NCBI GenBank assembly: GCA_002360325.1
Contig: DEQG01000135.1
Coordinates: 1-19,458 of the forward strand
DNA from: Salinicoccus sp. UBA3372
Lineage (GTDB): Bacteria > Bacillota > Bacilli > Staphylococcales > Salinicoccaceae
Reading direction: 5' to 3'
DNA: 19,458 nucleotides
The number at the start of each line of letters is the position of its first letter. The stretch's first letter is position 1. Position numbers and translations under genes: made by a program. This document shows, in pieces, positions 9,834 through 19,081 of the stretch. A model generated the notes under the pieces. It had not been told where the DNA came from, did not search any database, and was given only the letters and a program-made list of their open reading frames with translations.

Positions 9834-10080
9834 TTATTATATTTACATTGTCGAGTGCAGTGACGGCACCCTTTATACCGGCTACGCAAGGGATGTTGAG
9901 GCGAGGGTGAAAAAGCATAACCTTGGTACGGGGGCTAAATACACGAGGAATAAACGTCCGGTAAAACTGAAGTATCAGGAAAGCTTTGATTCGAAAAGTG
10001 ATGCGATGAAAAGAGAGATAGAGATCAAAAAACTTTCAAGGCGTGACAAATTGATTTTGATCAGAGGAGGAAAATCATGA
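9826..10080 (+). CDS. yazA: GIY-YIG domain protein (YazA family)
   Basis: The 84-residue protein is a stand-alone GIY-YIG nuclease domain of the UPF0213 type. YIYIVEC at 5-11 and LYTGYA at 16-21 form the two signature strands. R22, a KYTRNKRPV stretch at 38-46 and E66 follow in the expected order. No DNA-binding domain is attached, which is normal for this family, and the cellular role is unknown. GAGGT at 9816-9820 is five bases before ATG 9826. The open frame extends upstream to 9679 but that part only shadows yabB. It overlaps yabB at its start and rsmI by four bases at its end. Confidence 0.92.
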   Translation: MVNYYIYIVECSDGTLYTGYARDVEARVKKHNLGTGAKYTRNKRPVKLKYQESFDSKSDAMKREIEIKKLSRRDKLILIRGGKS

Positions 10081-10892
10081 ATCTTTATATAACCGGCACA
10101 CCGCTTGGCAATCTGGATGATATGAGCGTCCGTGCAGTCCGGACTTTAAAAGAGGCGGATATCATCTTATGCGAGGATACGAGACTGACCCGGAAATTAA
10201 CAAACCACTTTGAAATTACAACGCCGCTCCGTTCCTACCATGATCATAATAAGAATCAGGTCGAAGATGACATCATCAGTGAGATGAAAGAAGGAAAGGT
10301 CTTCGCGCTTGTCAGTGATGCAGGCATGCCGGTCATTTCAGATCCCGGCTACGAGCTCATCAGAAAGATGCAGGAGACCGATCTGGAATACGCTGTAATA
10401 CCTTCCGCCTCAGCTTTTACACTTGCACTCGTTGCTAGCGGCATTCCTTCATTTGAATTTACCTTCTTCGGATTTCTGCCTAAGACGGGGAGCAGGAAAA
10501 ATGATAAGTTGAAGCAGATCATGTATCGTCCCCAGACTTCGGTATTATATGAATCGCCGCATAAATTGAAGCAGACGATCAAAGGTATGCTGGATATTGA
10601 TGAAGCGCGTGAAATGAGCATTTCAAGAGAAATCACTAAAAAATTCGAACAGCACCGCCGGGGCAGTGTCAGAGAAATATATGACATGCTTGATAAGGAA
10701 ATCCCTTTGAAAGGGGAATTCGTGATTGTCATCAGAGGGTATGAAGAGGAAGAAATGGTCAGTGATACGCCGATCAAGGAACATGTGAACCAGTTTATCG
10801 GGGAAGGCATGAAGCCGACGAAGGCAATCAAGATGGTCGCTGATATAAAAGGCATGAAAAAGCAGGAAGTCTATGATATTTATCATGATTGA
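10077..10892 (+). CDS. rsmI: 16S rRNA 2'-O-ribose C1402 methyltransferase
   Basis: RsmI methylates the ribose of C1402 in 16S rRNA next to the decoding centre. The 271-residue product has the tetrapyrrole-methylase fold marks: GTPLGNL at 7-13, CEDTR at 32-36, the SYHDHN stretch near 53-58 and SDAGMPVISDPG at 80-91. In most RsmI proteins this last motif reads SDAGTPxISDPG, so the Thr-to-Met change is a small oddity. GGAGG at 10066-10070 lies six bases before the ATG, which overlaps the yazA stop by four bases. It is the last gene of a three-gene overlapping run. Confidence 0.95.
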   Translation: MNLYITGTPLGNLDDMSVRAVRTLKEADIILCEDTRLTRKLTNHFEITTPLRSYHDHNKNQVEDDIISEMKEGKVFALVSDAGMPVISDPGYELIRKMQETDLEYAVIPSASAFTLALVASGIPSFEFTFFGFLPKTGSRKNDKLKQIMYRPQTSVLYESPHKLKQTIKGMLDIDEAREMSISREITKKFEQHRRGSVREIYDMLDKEIPLKGEFVIVIRGYEEEEMVSDTPIKEHVNQFIGEGMKPTKAIKMVADIKGMKKQEVYDIYHD

Positions 10893-10903
10893 GACACAAA
10901 AAA

Positions 10904-10927
10904 GCCGAAAATCATAAGATTTTCGGC
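10904..10927. terminator. Bidirectional terminator between rsmI and abrB
   Basis: A perfect 10-bp stem (10904-10913 with 10918-10927) closes an ataa loop. On the minus strand the stem is followed at once by six Ts, a good terminator for abrB. On the plus strand a run of five Ts at 10932-10936 comes four bases after the stem, which is weaker but probably serves rsmI. The two genes are convergent. Confidence 0.85.
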
Positions 10928-10934
10928 ATAGTTT

Positions 10935-11216
10935 TTAATCATCAGACATTTTATCCTGAATCTCTTTTATAAGCATGTTGGCGCCTTCTTCACTTAAAAT
11001 GATGCGGCCTTCAGCAAGTCTCATGTTTTTATCGGATACATCGCCTGTAATATCACAAGTCATAGATGGTTTATACTTCTTTAGGATGATCGTATCATCA
11101 TCCGTATAGATTTCTAAAGCATCCTTCACTTCGATATCGAGAATGCGTCGCAACTCTATAGGGATTACTACACGGCCTAACTCGTCGACCTTGCGCACGA
11201 TACCAGTTGACTTCAT
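10935..11216 (-). CDS. abrB: Transition-state regulator AbrB
   Basis: AbrB is a DNA-binding repressor/activator of stationary-phase genes in Bacillales. The 93-residue protein has the swapped-hairpin DNA-binding domain at residues 1-50, with KSTGIVRKVDELGRVVIP at 2-19 nearly identical to B. subtilis AbrB. The C-terminal oligomerization domain, with conserved cysteine 54, follows. The start is preceded by AAGGAGG on the minus strand (tcctcc at 11223-11228), six bases away. The position between rsmI and metG, on the opposite strand, is the B. subtilis arrangement. In this non-sporing context its targets would differ; that part is inference. A possible minus-strand -10 box lies at 11272-11277. 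Confidence 0.95.
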   Translation of the reverse strand: MKSTGIVRKVDELGRVVIPIELRRILDIEVKDALEIYTDDDTIILKKYKPSMTCDITGDVSDKNMRLAEGRIILSEEGANMLIKEIQDKMSDD

Positions 11217-11271
11217 ATGAGTTCCTCCTTACTATGTTCCTCATGAAGATTCTAAGTTGTATGTTATGGGA

Positions 11272-11277
11272 ATTATA
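11272..11277 (-). promoter_or_regulatory. abrB: Possible -10 box for abrB
   Basis: On the minus strand this reads TATAAT, 56 bases before the abrB start. No good -35 hexamer lies 16-18 bases upstream, so the call is weak. The stretch around it (11229-11340) is A+T-rich, as AbrB-bound regions often are, so autoregulation would be possible. Confidence 0.35.
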
Positions 11278-11422
11278 TTTTTAAGACACTACTCTCATAT
11301 TTAATCCAATTAAAATATAGAAATAAAAATACATCTTTTTTTGTTGAAAATGGTAGGTCTCAAGATACAGATGATTATAGCACAAAAGGTTTTCAAGTTG
11401 CCAACAATTATACCGCCGCAAT

Positions 11423-13456
<2,034 letters not shown>

Positions 13457-13469
13457 GGAGTGAATTCTT

Positions 13470-14237
13470 TTGCTGATTGATACACATGTACATTTGAATG
13501 CAGATCATTATGACGAAGATCTCGATGAAGTGATTGAGCGGGCAAGAGATGCCGGCATTGAGAAGATGGTTGTTGTCGGATTTGACCGCAAAACCATCGA
13601 GCGCACGATGAAACTGATTGATGAACATGCGGATGTCTACGGTGTCATCGGCTGGCATCCTGTGGATGCGGTGGATTGTACAGATGCCGACCTGGACTGG
13701 ATAGAAGAGTTATCGAAACATGAGAAGATTGTCGGAATCGGTGAAACCGGCCTGGACTATCACTGGGACAAATCACCGAAAGACATTCAAAAAAAATTGT
13801 TCAGAAAACAGATTGCACTCGCCAAACGTGTGAATCTGCCGATCATCATCCATAACAGGGAATCCACCGAAGACTGTGTAGAGATCTTAAAAGAAGAAAA
13901 CGCGGGAGAAATCGGCGGCATCATGCACGCATTCAGTGCCGATGAAAACGTGGCGGATGAAGTGATTGATATGAATTTCTATATCTCACTCGGCGGACCG
14001 GTCACTTTTAAAAATGCACAGCTGCCAAAAGATATTGCCGTCCATGTTCCCCTTGAAAAGCTGCTGGTTGAAACGGATGCACCGTTCCTGACGCCGCACC
14101 CATACAGAGGCAGACGCAATGAACCTTCATACGTCAAACTTGTTGCCGAAAAAATAGCAGATTTGAGAGATATGCCTTACGAAGCATTTGCCGAAGCGAC
14201 GACGGAAAATGCTGAAAGGCTGTTCAATTTCAAATGA
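13470..14237 (+). CDS. tatD: TatD family metal-dependent hydrolase (YabD/YcfH-like)
   Basis: TatD proteins are TIM-barrel deoxyribonucleases that use two metal ions. The 255-residue product has the metal-binding HVH at 6-8, GETGLDYHW near 91-99 with the bridging Glu, IIHNRE near 127-132, the HAFS motif near 152-155 and the ETDAPFLTPHPYRG active-site segment near 203-216. The start is TTG 13470, with AAGGAG at 13455-13460 nine bases upstream; no in-frame ATG lies close by and the product begins directly with the conserved LIDTHVH. It follows metG closely, as in B. subtilis. Exact substrate is not settled in this subfamily. Confidence 0.95.
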   Translation: MLIDTHVHLNADHYDEDLDEVIERARDAGIEKMVVVGFDRKTIERTMKLIDEHADVYGVIGWHPVDAVDCTDADLDWIEELSKHEKIVGIGETGLDYHWDKSPKDIQKKLFRKQIALAKRVNLPIIIHNRESTEDCVEILKEENAGEIGGIMHAFSADENVADEVIDMNFYISLGGPVTFKNAQLPKDIAVHVPLEKLLVETDAPFLTPHPYRGRRNEPSYVKLVAEKIADLRDMPYEAFAEATTENAERLFNFK

Positions 14238-14239
14238 TT

Positions 14240-14266
14240 AAGCTGAGAGATCCTCTCAGCTTTTTT
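14240..14266 (+). terminator. Intrinsic terminator after tatD
   Basis: A 10-bp perfect stem (14240-14249 with 14253-14262) with an atc loop is followed by a run of Ts at 14261-14266. It begins two bases after the tatD stop and closes the metG-tatD unit. Confidence 0.9.
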
Positions 14267-14302
14267 CATCTGTAATAAATTAATAAGAGCTGTGAAATAT
14301 TA

Positions 14303-14311
14303 TGTTATGAT
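14303..14311 (+). promoter_or_regulatory. Possible extended -10 promoter for rnmV-ksgA
   Basis: TGTTATGAT holds the TGN extension and a TATGAT -10 box, 22 bases before the rnmV start. The nearest -35-like hexamer (TTAATA, 14280-14285) is spaced 20 bases, too far for a good match, so the extended -10 would carry most of the recognition. It lies after the tatD terminator, where a new promoter is needed. Confidence 0.45.
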
Positions 14312-14332
14312 AATGTCCAAAGGAGTTAACTT

Positions 14333-14887
14333 ATGGATAAACCAGTTATAAATGAAATAATAATAGTTGAGGGTCGTGATGACACCCGGAGATTGAAAGA
14401 GGCATTGGTATGCGAGACGATTGAAACAAACGGCTCAGCCATCAATGAAAGAACAATGCAGGAAATATCAGTGGCAATGGACACCCGGGGCGCCATCATT
14501 CTGACGGACCCCGATTTTCCCGGACATAAAATCAGAAATACGATTTTAGAAAGATTTCCGGATATAAAAGAGGCTTTTATTTCGAGGAAAGCTGCAACGA
14601 GTAAACGGGGCATAGGGATAGAGCACGCTTCGATTGAGACGATACACAGTGCCCTTGAAAATGTACTCGTCAATCATCAGGTGCAGACTGAAGAAATATC
14701 AGTACGGGACATGCAGTCATGGCAGCTGAGCGGTATCGGCAATTCAAAAGCACGACGGGAGTACTTGACCCAGCAGTTGAATATCGGCTATGCGAATGCA
14801 AAGCAGCTGAAGAATAAACTGAACCGCTACAGAATAGAAAAAGACAGAGTGACAGCTATATTGTCAGAGCTGGAAGAGGGTGAATGA
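14333..14887 (+). CDS. rnmV: Ribonuclease M5
   Basis: RNase M5 matures the ends of 5S rRNA precursor, acting with ribosomal protein uL18 in B. subtilis. The 184-residue product begins with a TOPRIM domain: VEGRDD at 12-17 with the catalytic Glu, and [11 protein letters not shown] at 58-68 with the metal-binding DPD. The C-terminal part is helical and basic, with [17 protein letters not shown] recognisable as the family's end. AAAGGAG at 14320-14326 is six bases before ATG 14333. The stop lies inside the ksgA start region, so the two are cotranscribed, as in Bacillus and Staphylococcus. B. subtilis yabE, which precedes rnmV there, is absent. Confidence 0.96.
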   Translation: MDKPVINEIIIVEGRDDTRRLKEALVCETIETNGSAINERTMQEISVAMDTRGAIILTDPDFPGHKIRNTILERFPDIKEAFISRKAATSKRGIGIEHASIETIHSALENVLVNHQVQTEEISVRDMQSWQLSGIGNSKARREYLTQQLNIGYANAKQLKNKLNRYRIEKDRVTAILSELEEGE

Positions 14888-15776
14888 TATGAAAGATATC
14901 GCAACAGTATCAAGAACTAAAGAAATATTACAAAAACATGGTTTCACATTTAAGAAAAGCCTGGGACAAAACTTTCTGATCGATGCGAACATTATTCATA
15001 AAGTTCTGGACAGGGCGGACATTAATGAAGATACGGCAGTGATCGAAGTCGGGCCGGGTATCGGCTCACTGACCGAACAGATCGCCAAAAGGGCCGGAAA
15101 AGTGGTTGCCTATGAAATTGACCAGAGATTGATTCCGGTGCTGAACGATACATTGGGGCCGTATGATAACGTCGCGATTATCAATGAAGATATTTTAAAG
15201 GCGGATGTCCGTGGAATGATAGAAGAAGAGATGACAGCTTACAAAGAAGTCGTGGTCATTGCCAATCTGCCTTATTATATTACGACACCTATACTGATGA
15301 ATTTTCTGATGCAGAAACTGCCAATCGACCGCTATTATGTCATGATGCAAAAGGAAGTCGGCGAACGTATCAGTGCCGATCCGGGCACAAAGGCATACGG
15401 TTCATTATCCATTGCCATCGACTATTATACGGATGCCAAAACGGTCCAGAATGTGCCGAAGGCTGTATTTATGCCGGCACCGAATGTCGATTCGATCATC
15501 GTGGAAATGAAAGCAAGGAAAGAACCTAAAGTGGCAGTGGAGGATGAAGAGAAGTTCTTCAGGCTCACGAGAGGTGCATTTGTCCAGCGGAGAAAAACAA
15601 TCCTTAATAATTATCTGTCACTGTTTGAAGATGGAAAAGCTCATAAACTGGAGATAAACGAACTGCTGAATGATGCAGAGATTGAGCCGAGAAGGCGCGG
15701 GGAAAGTTTATCGATTGAAGATTTTGCAGCGATATACCGTAAGTTAGAAAATTTTCCGACCTTAAAGTTCGTGTAG
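14880..15776 (+). CDS. rsmA: 16S rRNA adenine-1518/1519 N6-dimethyltransferase
   Basis: KsgA/RsmA dimethylates A1518 and A1519 at the 3' end of 16S rRNA, a late check in small-subunit assembly. The 298-residue product has the N-terminal [11 protein letters not shown] (residues 25-35), SAM motif [13 protein letters not shown] (about 58-69) and the catalytic [11 protein letters not shown] near 131-141. The C-terminal domain has RRKTILNN and [10 protein letters not shown]. The start GTG 14880 gives MNDMKDIAT, matching the length of the S. aureus N terminus, but ATG 14889, with GAGGGTGA at 14876-14883, has the better ribosome binding site and loses only three residues. It overlaps rnmV. No terminator follows it before the veg promoter. 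Confidence 0.97.
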   Translation: MNDMKDIATVSRTKEILQKHGFTFKKSLGQNFLIDANIIHKVLDRADINEDTAVIEVGPGIGSLTEQIAKRAGKVVAYEIDQRLIPVLNDTLGPYDNVAIINEDILKADVRGMIEEEMTAYKEVVVIANLPYYITTPILMNFLMQKLPIDRYYVMMQKEVGERISADPGTKAYGSLSIAIDYYTDAKTVQNVPKAVFMPAPNVDSIIVEMKARKEPKVAVEDEEKFFRLTRGAFVQRRKTILNNYLSLFEDGKAHKLEINELLNDAEIEPRRRGESLSIEDFAAIYRKLENFPTLKFV

Positions 15777-15799
15777 GGTCGGCTGATTTCAACAGATTT

Positions 15800-15828
15800 T
15801 TGACAAAGTTATGTAAACTTGCTATAAT
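15800..15828 (+). promoter_or_regulatory. veg: Consensus sigma-A promoter of veg
   Basis: TTGACA at 15800-15805 and TATAAT at 15823-15828 are both perfect, with the optimal 17-base spacer. Initiation should fall near 15835, about 15 bases before the veg ATG, so the leader is very short. The B. subtilis veg promoter is a classic very strong vegetative promoter, and the same seems true here. Confidence 0.92.
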
Positions 15829-15849
15829 AGAACCAGTGAGGTGGGCCAA

Positions 15850-16113
15850 ATGCCAAAATCTTTAGTCGACATCAAAAAGATTCTTGATTGTCAATTAGGT
15901 AATCGCGTTATTCTTCGTGCCAACGGAGGCCGTAAGAAGTTAATAGAAAGACATGGTATCCTTAGAGAAACATATCCTTCTGTTTTCGTAGTAGAGCTTG
16001 ATCAAGAAGAACACAATTTTGAAAGAGTGTCATATACATACACTGATGTATTGACATCAAATGTTGAAATGACTTTCGTCAACGAGCAGAGTGAAGCATT
16101 TGTAATCCAATAA
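15850..16113 (+). CDS. veg: Veg protein, biofilm-associated small protein
   Basis: Veg (DUF1021) stimulates biofilm gene expression in B. subtilis by interfering with SinR; its role in other Firmicutes is unclear. The 87-residue product has the conserved blocks ANGGRKK near 26-32, [17 protein letters not shown] near 37-53 and [13 protein letters not shown] near 58-70. It is close in sequence and length to S. aureus Veg. I use ATG 15850 because GAGGTGG at 15838-15844 is five bases upstream and MPKSLVDIK is the family N terminus; a GTG at 15841 lies inside that ribosome binding site. It is monocistronic, between its own promoter and a strong terminator. Confidence 0.96.
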   Translation: MPKSLVDIKKILDCQLGNRVILRANGGRKKLIERHGILRETYPSVFVVELDQEEHNFERVSYTYTDVLTSNVEMTFVNEQSEAFVIQ

Positions 16114-16150
16114 GAACGGTAACAGCTGGCGCAGACTCAGCTGAACATAG

Positions 16151-16196
16151 AACAAGGCGGAAAATCTTGGTTGCAAGATTTTCCGCCTTGTTTTTT
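16151..16196 (+). terminator. veg: Strong intrinsic terminator after veg
   Basis: A perfect 19-bp stem (16151-16169 with 16174-16192) and a gttg loop is followed by Ts at 16191-16196. It is the longest hairpin in the window. Its left part overlaps the far 3' end of the decayed minus-strand frame, showing that frame has no natural end here. Confidence 0.92.
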
Positions 16197-16564
16197 ATGT
16201 CCAAATTTTCATTCTGCTTGTCTCCGGCACCTTCTGAGTCATGGGTACCTACTTTAGCAAAATTGACTTCACCATCAGTAATGCTGAAGCTGATCTGACT
16301 GTCATCTTCAAAATAGAAGTACATGCCGCTTCCTTCATCATCCAAATATGAGCTGTCCTCCGGCTCTCCGTAAACCTCTTCAAGATACTCCGCGGAAATC
16401 GTACCTTAGTTTACAGGAATTTCAGCCTGTGTCACAGTATCCTCCTCATTGACATGCAGTGTCTGATCCTGGACTTCGGTTATTTCAAGGTATTGACCGT
16501 CAGAGTAAGCCTCAGAATCAGCATCGGTTTCATATCCATTCAAAGTGAAGTTGTTGTCTGAATT
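16193..16564 (-). pseudogene. Decayed remnant of an acidic, probably secreted protein
   Basis: Reading the minus strand from 16564, one frame gives about 52 residues ending in QAEIPVN, then a TAA stop at 16406-16408. The same frame continues with about 70 more residues (GTISAEYLEEVYGEPEDSS onward) until it runs into the veg terminator near 16192. Both halves are rich in Asp, Glu, Ser and Tyr, like an exported Bacillales protein, and are much longer and more coherent than chance. There is no good start codon or ribosome binding site at the 5' end, only a GTG AAA TAA beside a run of seven As, and no signal peptide. The 3' end has no proper stop before the terminator. I read it as a gene truncated at both ends with an internal stop. 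I do not recognise the family. Confidence 0.55.
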
Positions 16565-16693
16565 TTTTTATTTCACATGTATATTATTGATGTTGTGAGG
16601 ATGTTACAATATTAAAAATCAGAATGCAAGAAATCATGCAACGGACTGTAAAACTGCTGATTTTAATTCATACTAATTACATAAACAATATAT
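16565..16693. other. A+T-rich spacer without a visible gene
   Basis: Between the remnant and the monooxygenase promoter I see only A+T-rich sequence with no frame of note, no hairpin followed by Ts and no RNA gene. It could hold the lost 5' end (signal sequence and promoter) of the remnant, but nothing recognisable is left. The veg-to-monooxygenase interval as a whole (16114-16751) thus holds a terminator, a remnant and one promoter. Confidence 0.5.
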
Positions 16694-16722
16694 TAGAAAA
16701 TAATCGCAGGCTTGAGTATACT
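16694..16722 (+). promoter_or_regulatory. Likely promoter of the monooxygenase-reductase pair
   Basis: TAGAAA (16694-16699, four of six) and TATACT (16717-16722, five of six) are 17 bases apart. Initiation would fall near 16729, about 23 bases before ATG 16752. The -10 box lies in a CTTGAG-tata-CTTGAG direct repeat (16711-16716 and 16721-16726, spaced by ten), which could be a regulator site. Confidence 0.45.
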
Positions 16723-16751
16723 TGAGATATTAAAGTTTGGAGAGTGACAGT

Positions 16752-17843
16752 ATGGAAAATGAAAATCCTCATGTTATGCCTGAAATAGACCGCTCGAAGG
16801 GCATGGAAATCGGCTTGTACTCCCTCGGGGAACATATGCCGAATCCGCATACGGGAGAACTGATCCCGGCGAGCCAGCGGCTGAAGGAAATTGTAGAAGC
16901 TGCAAAAATGGCTGAAGATGCCGGCCTTGATGTGTTCCAGGTCGGGGAATCCCATCAGGAGCATTTCGTATCCCAGGCGCACCTGGTTTTGTTATCTGCG
17001 GTAGCGCAGGCGACAAGCAAAATAAAAATCTCATCAGGTTCGACAATCATCAGTACTTCCGACCCGGTCCGGGTATTTGAAGATGCCTCGACAATCGATC
17101 TGCTGTCGGACGGCCGTATGGAAGTCGTCGCAGGCAGAGCGTCCCGTGTCGGTCTTTATGAGCTGCTCGGATACAGCTTGAACGACTATGAAGCGCTGTT
17201 TGAAGAAAAATTCGAACTGTTTTTAAAAATAAATGAAAATGAGACTGTGAACTGGAATGGCGAATTCCGTGCACCGCTGAATGATGCACAGGTAATACCG
17301 CGTCCGGAAAACAAAGAACAGGGCCTGCCGATATGGCGGGCCGTCGGCGGGTCCCTTGCATCTGCCCAGAAGGCGGGGAGAATCGGTGTGCCGATGTATC
17401 AGGCGCATCTCGGCGGGCCGGCGGAAGCCTTTAAAGCAAGAATTGACCTGTACCGTCAGACGGCTTTTGAAAACGGCTTTGATCCGGACAGTCTGCCGGT
17501 TGCGACCGCAGGGTTCCTGTATATCAGGGAAAATATGATGGATGCCTACAGGGAGTATTATCCTCATATCAATGAAGGTATGAAATTGTCCAATGGACAG
17601 GGATTCCCTAAAGAGGCATTCGCCCAGGGGCAGGATGTAAAGAGTGTCATCAATGTGGGGTCGCCTGAGCATATTGTAGAGAAGATTCTTTACCAGCATG
17701 AAATGTTCAATCATGACCGTTATATTGCCCAGATAGATTTTGGCGGTGTGTCCATCGACAATGTCAAAAGGACCATCGATCTGCTGGGTGAAAAAGTGGT
17801 ACCGGAAGTTAAGAAATATACCAAACGGACTAAAGGAGAATAG
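16752..17843 (+). CDS. LLM-class (luciferase-like) flavin-dependent monooxygenase
   Basis: This is a TIM-barrel oxidoreductase of the bacterial luciferase family, using reduced FMN (or F420 in actinobacteria) to oxidise an unknown substrate. The 363-residue product has the N-terminal GLYSLGEH strand, AEDAGLDVFQVGESH with the usual conserved tail of the second repeat, SGSTIISTSDPVRVFED, the family motif LLSDGRMEVVAGRAS and the late GSPEHIVEKI. I use ATG 16752 because GGAGAG at 16739-16744 lies seven bases upstream; a TTG at 16737 overlaps that site. An SsuE-like FMN reductase follows five bases later, so the two probably form a two-component monooxygenase. The substrate cannot be inferred. Confidence 0.93.
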   Translation: MENENPHVMPEIDRSKGMEIGLYSLGEHMPNPHTGELIPASQRLKEIVEAAKMAEDAGLDVFQVGESHQEHFVSQAHLVLLSAVAQATSKIKISSGSTIISTSDPVRVFEDASTIDLLSDGRMEVVAGRASRVGLYELLGYSLNDYEALFEEKFELFLKINENETVNWNGEFRAPLNDAQVIPRPENKEQGLPIWRAVGGSLASAQKAGRIGVPMYQAHLGGPAEAFKARIDLYRQTAFENGFDPDSLPVATAGFLYIRENMMDAYREYYPHINEGMKLSNGQGFPKEAFAQGQDVKSVINVGSPEHIVEKILYQHEMFNHDRYIAQIDFGGVSIDNVKRTIDLLGEKVVPEVKKYTKRTKGE

Positions 17844-17848
17844 TTGTA

Positions 17849-18415
17849 ATGAATATTTTAGTATTATCCGGTTCGAATGCAGGAAACAAAACACGAATCG
17901 CAACGACTTTGCTGAAGGGAAAACTGGAAGCACAGTACAGCGGTGAAACGATAAACTACATCAATCTGCAGGATGTGGACCTGCCGTTCAGCGATGGCAG
18001 AAATTATCTGGATTACGGCGGCGACGCAACAGAAGTATTAACGGCAATCATGGAGGCAGATGTCATTTTTATCGGCAGCCCGATTTTCCAGGCTTCTATG
18101 CCGGCGGTGCTGAAAAATATATTTGACCTGCTGCCGCAAAATGCACTTGAGGGTAAAACTGTCAGTATGCTCATCACTGCAGGCTCTGACAAGCACTTCT
18201 TAATTCCGGAGTACAACTATAAGCCGGTTCTGAGCTATTTGAAGGCGAACATAGTGCCGAGATATGTATTCATACTGGATACGAACTTTATTGATGGAGA
18301 ACTTCAGGGTGATGATGTCCATCTTCGTCTGGACAGATTGATCGATGATACGATTGTATTATCAGAAACCTTTAAAGAAGTGACGGCGAAAAAAGAAGCA
18401 CAGTTCGGGTTTTAA
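17849..18415 (+). CDS. NAD(P)H-dependent FMN reductase, SsuE-like
   Basis: This flavodoxin-fold enzyme reduces FMN with NAD(P)H. The 188-residue product has the phosphate-binding loop SGSNAGNKT at 7-15 and the SsuE-type core GSPIFQASMPAVLKNIFDLLP near 76-96. NALEGKTVSMLITAG and PVLSYLKANIVPRYVF then follow at positions matching SsuE/MsuE reductases. GGAGAA at 17835-17840 is eight bases before ATG 17849. It lies five bases after the luciferase-like monooxygenase and probably feeds it reduced flavin, as SsuE does for SsuD; this pairing is inferred from order and family. A terminator follows shortly after. Confidence 0.92.
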   Translation: MNILVLSGSNAGNKTRIATTLLKGKLEAQYSGETINYINLQDVDLPFSDGRNYLDYGGDATEVLTAIMEADVIFIGSPIFQASMPAVLKNIFDLLPQNALEGKTVSMLITAGSDKHFLIPEYNYKPVLSYLKANIVPRYVFILDTNFIDGELQGDDVHLRLDRLIDDTIVLSETFKEVTAKKEAQFGF

Positions 18416-18420
18416 ATAAA

Positions 18421-18460
18421 AAGGCCTGCATAAATGAAGTTCATTTATGCAGGCTTTATT
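18421..18460. terminator. Bidirectional terminator between two flavin reductase genes
   Basis: A perfect 13-bp stem (18424-18436 with 18442-18454) with an aagtt loop has a T-rich tail (tttatt) on the plus strand and a run of Ts on the minus strand (from aaaaa at 18418-18422). It sits between the convergent stops at 18415 and 18484 and should serve both genes. Confidence 0.85.
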
Positions 18461-18483
18461 ATATCAGGAATGTTAATCAGAGA

Positions 18484-19047
18484 TTAACGTACTGTTTTAA
18501 GGGCTTTTGACCAATTTACGACATCGTTGACCAATGCTTCCATAGTCGCATTGTGAACTTCTGCAGGCTTGAAAGTAGTCATTTCTTCAAAGTCTGTGAA
18601 CAGGCTGAATGCACCCTGAGGTGAAACGATAGCCATTCTCAAGTTACCAAGCGTGTTACGCAGTGCAAGTGAAGCATACATGCCAAGTGTTGAACCGTAG
18701 CTCACGATACCTGCCGCTTTGTTGTTCCACTCGGAAGCGATATAGTCGATATGGTCTTTCAGTGATGAAGTGATGTTGTTGTTATATTCAGGTGTCACGA
18801 AAATGAAACCGTCCAATTCATCAATTTTTTCAGACCATGCAGTAATTTTTTCGTTGGAGTACTCTTTGTTCGCCATAGCCGGCGGCAATTTTTCATTGAA
18901 GCGGTCTAAACCATACTCTTTAATGTCAACGACTTCAAATTGTGCGTCAGTGTTCTGTTTTTCAGCAAACTCTTTAACCCATTCTGCAACAGGGACGCTC
19001 ACCCGGCCTTCGCGTGTACTTCCTACAATAATACCAATTTTAGTCAT
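18484..19047 (-). CDS. NADPH-dependent FMN reductase / quinone reductase
   Basis: This 187-residue protein belongs to the NADPH-dependent FMN reductase group (ChrR, YieF, YhdA-type azo- and quinone reductases). The flavin phosphate loop GSTREGR is at 9-15 and the isoalloxazine-contacting TPEYNNNITSSLKDHID is near 85-101. YGSTLGMYASLALRN near 116-130 is the usual third flavin-binding region. On the minus strand GGAGG lies eight bases before the ATG. It is convergent with the SsuE-like gene and belongs to a different subfamily, so the two are not a recent duplication. The upstream region has repeats that may bind a regulator. A role in quinone or electrophile detoxification is plausible from family only. 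Confidence 0.93.
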   Translation of the reverse strand: MTKIGIIVGSTREGRVSVPVAEWVKEFAEKQNTDAQFEVVDIKEYGLDRFNEKLPPAMANKEYSNEKITAWSEKIDELDGFIFVTPEYNNNITSSLKDHIDYIASEWNNKAAGIVSYGSTLGMYASLALRNTLGNLRMAIVSPQGAFSLFTDFEEMTTFKPAEVHNATMEALVNDVVNWSKALKTVR

Positions 19048-19081
19048 AAATCTTTCCTCCGAATAACATTAATTTATTTAA

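Noticed and set aside
10349..10855. 168-codon minus-strand frame
   Set aside because: It is opposite rsmI, whose motifs are fully conserved, and shows Ser-rich content typical of antisense of acidic proteins.
15777..15799. A terminator between ksgA and veg
   Set aside because: Only a five-base-pair CGACC/GGTCG match with a long loop and no T run is seen, so ksgA transcripts may run into veg.
17223..17933. 236-codon open frame on the minus strand
   Set aside because: It is antisense to the monooxygenase and runs into the reductase gene; it has no family resemblance and no start context.
18418..18470. Perfect inverted repeat as a possible insertion-sequence end or attachment site
   Set aside because: It lies between two convergent stops and has T runs on both strands, so a bidirectional terminator explains it fully.
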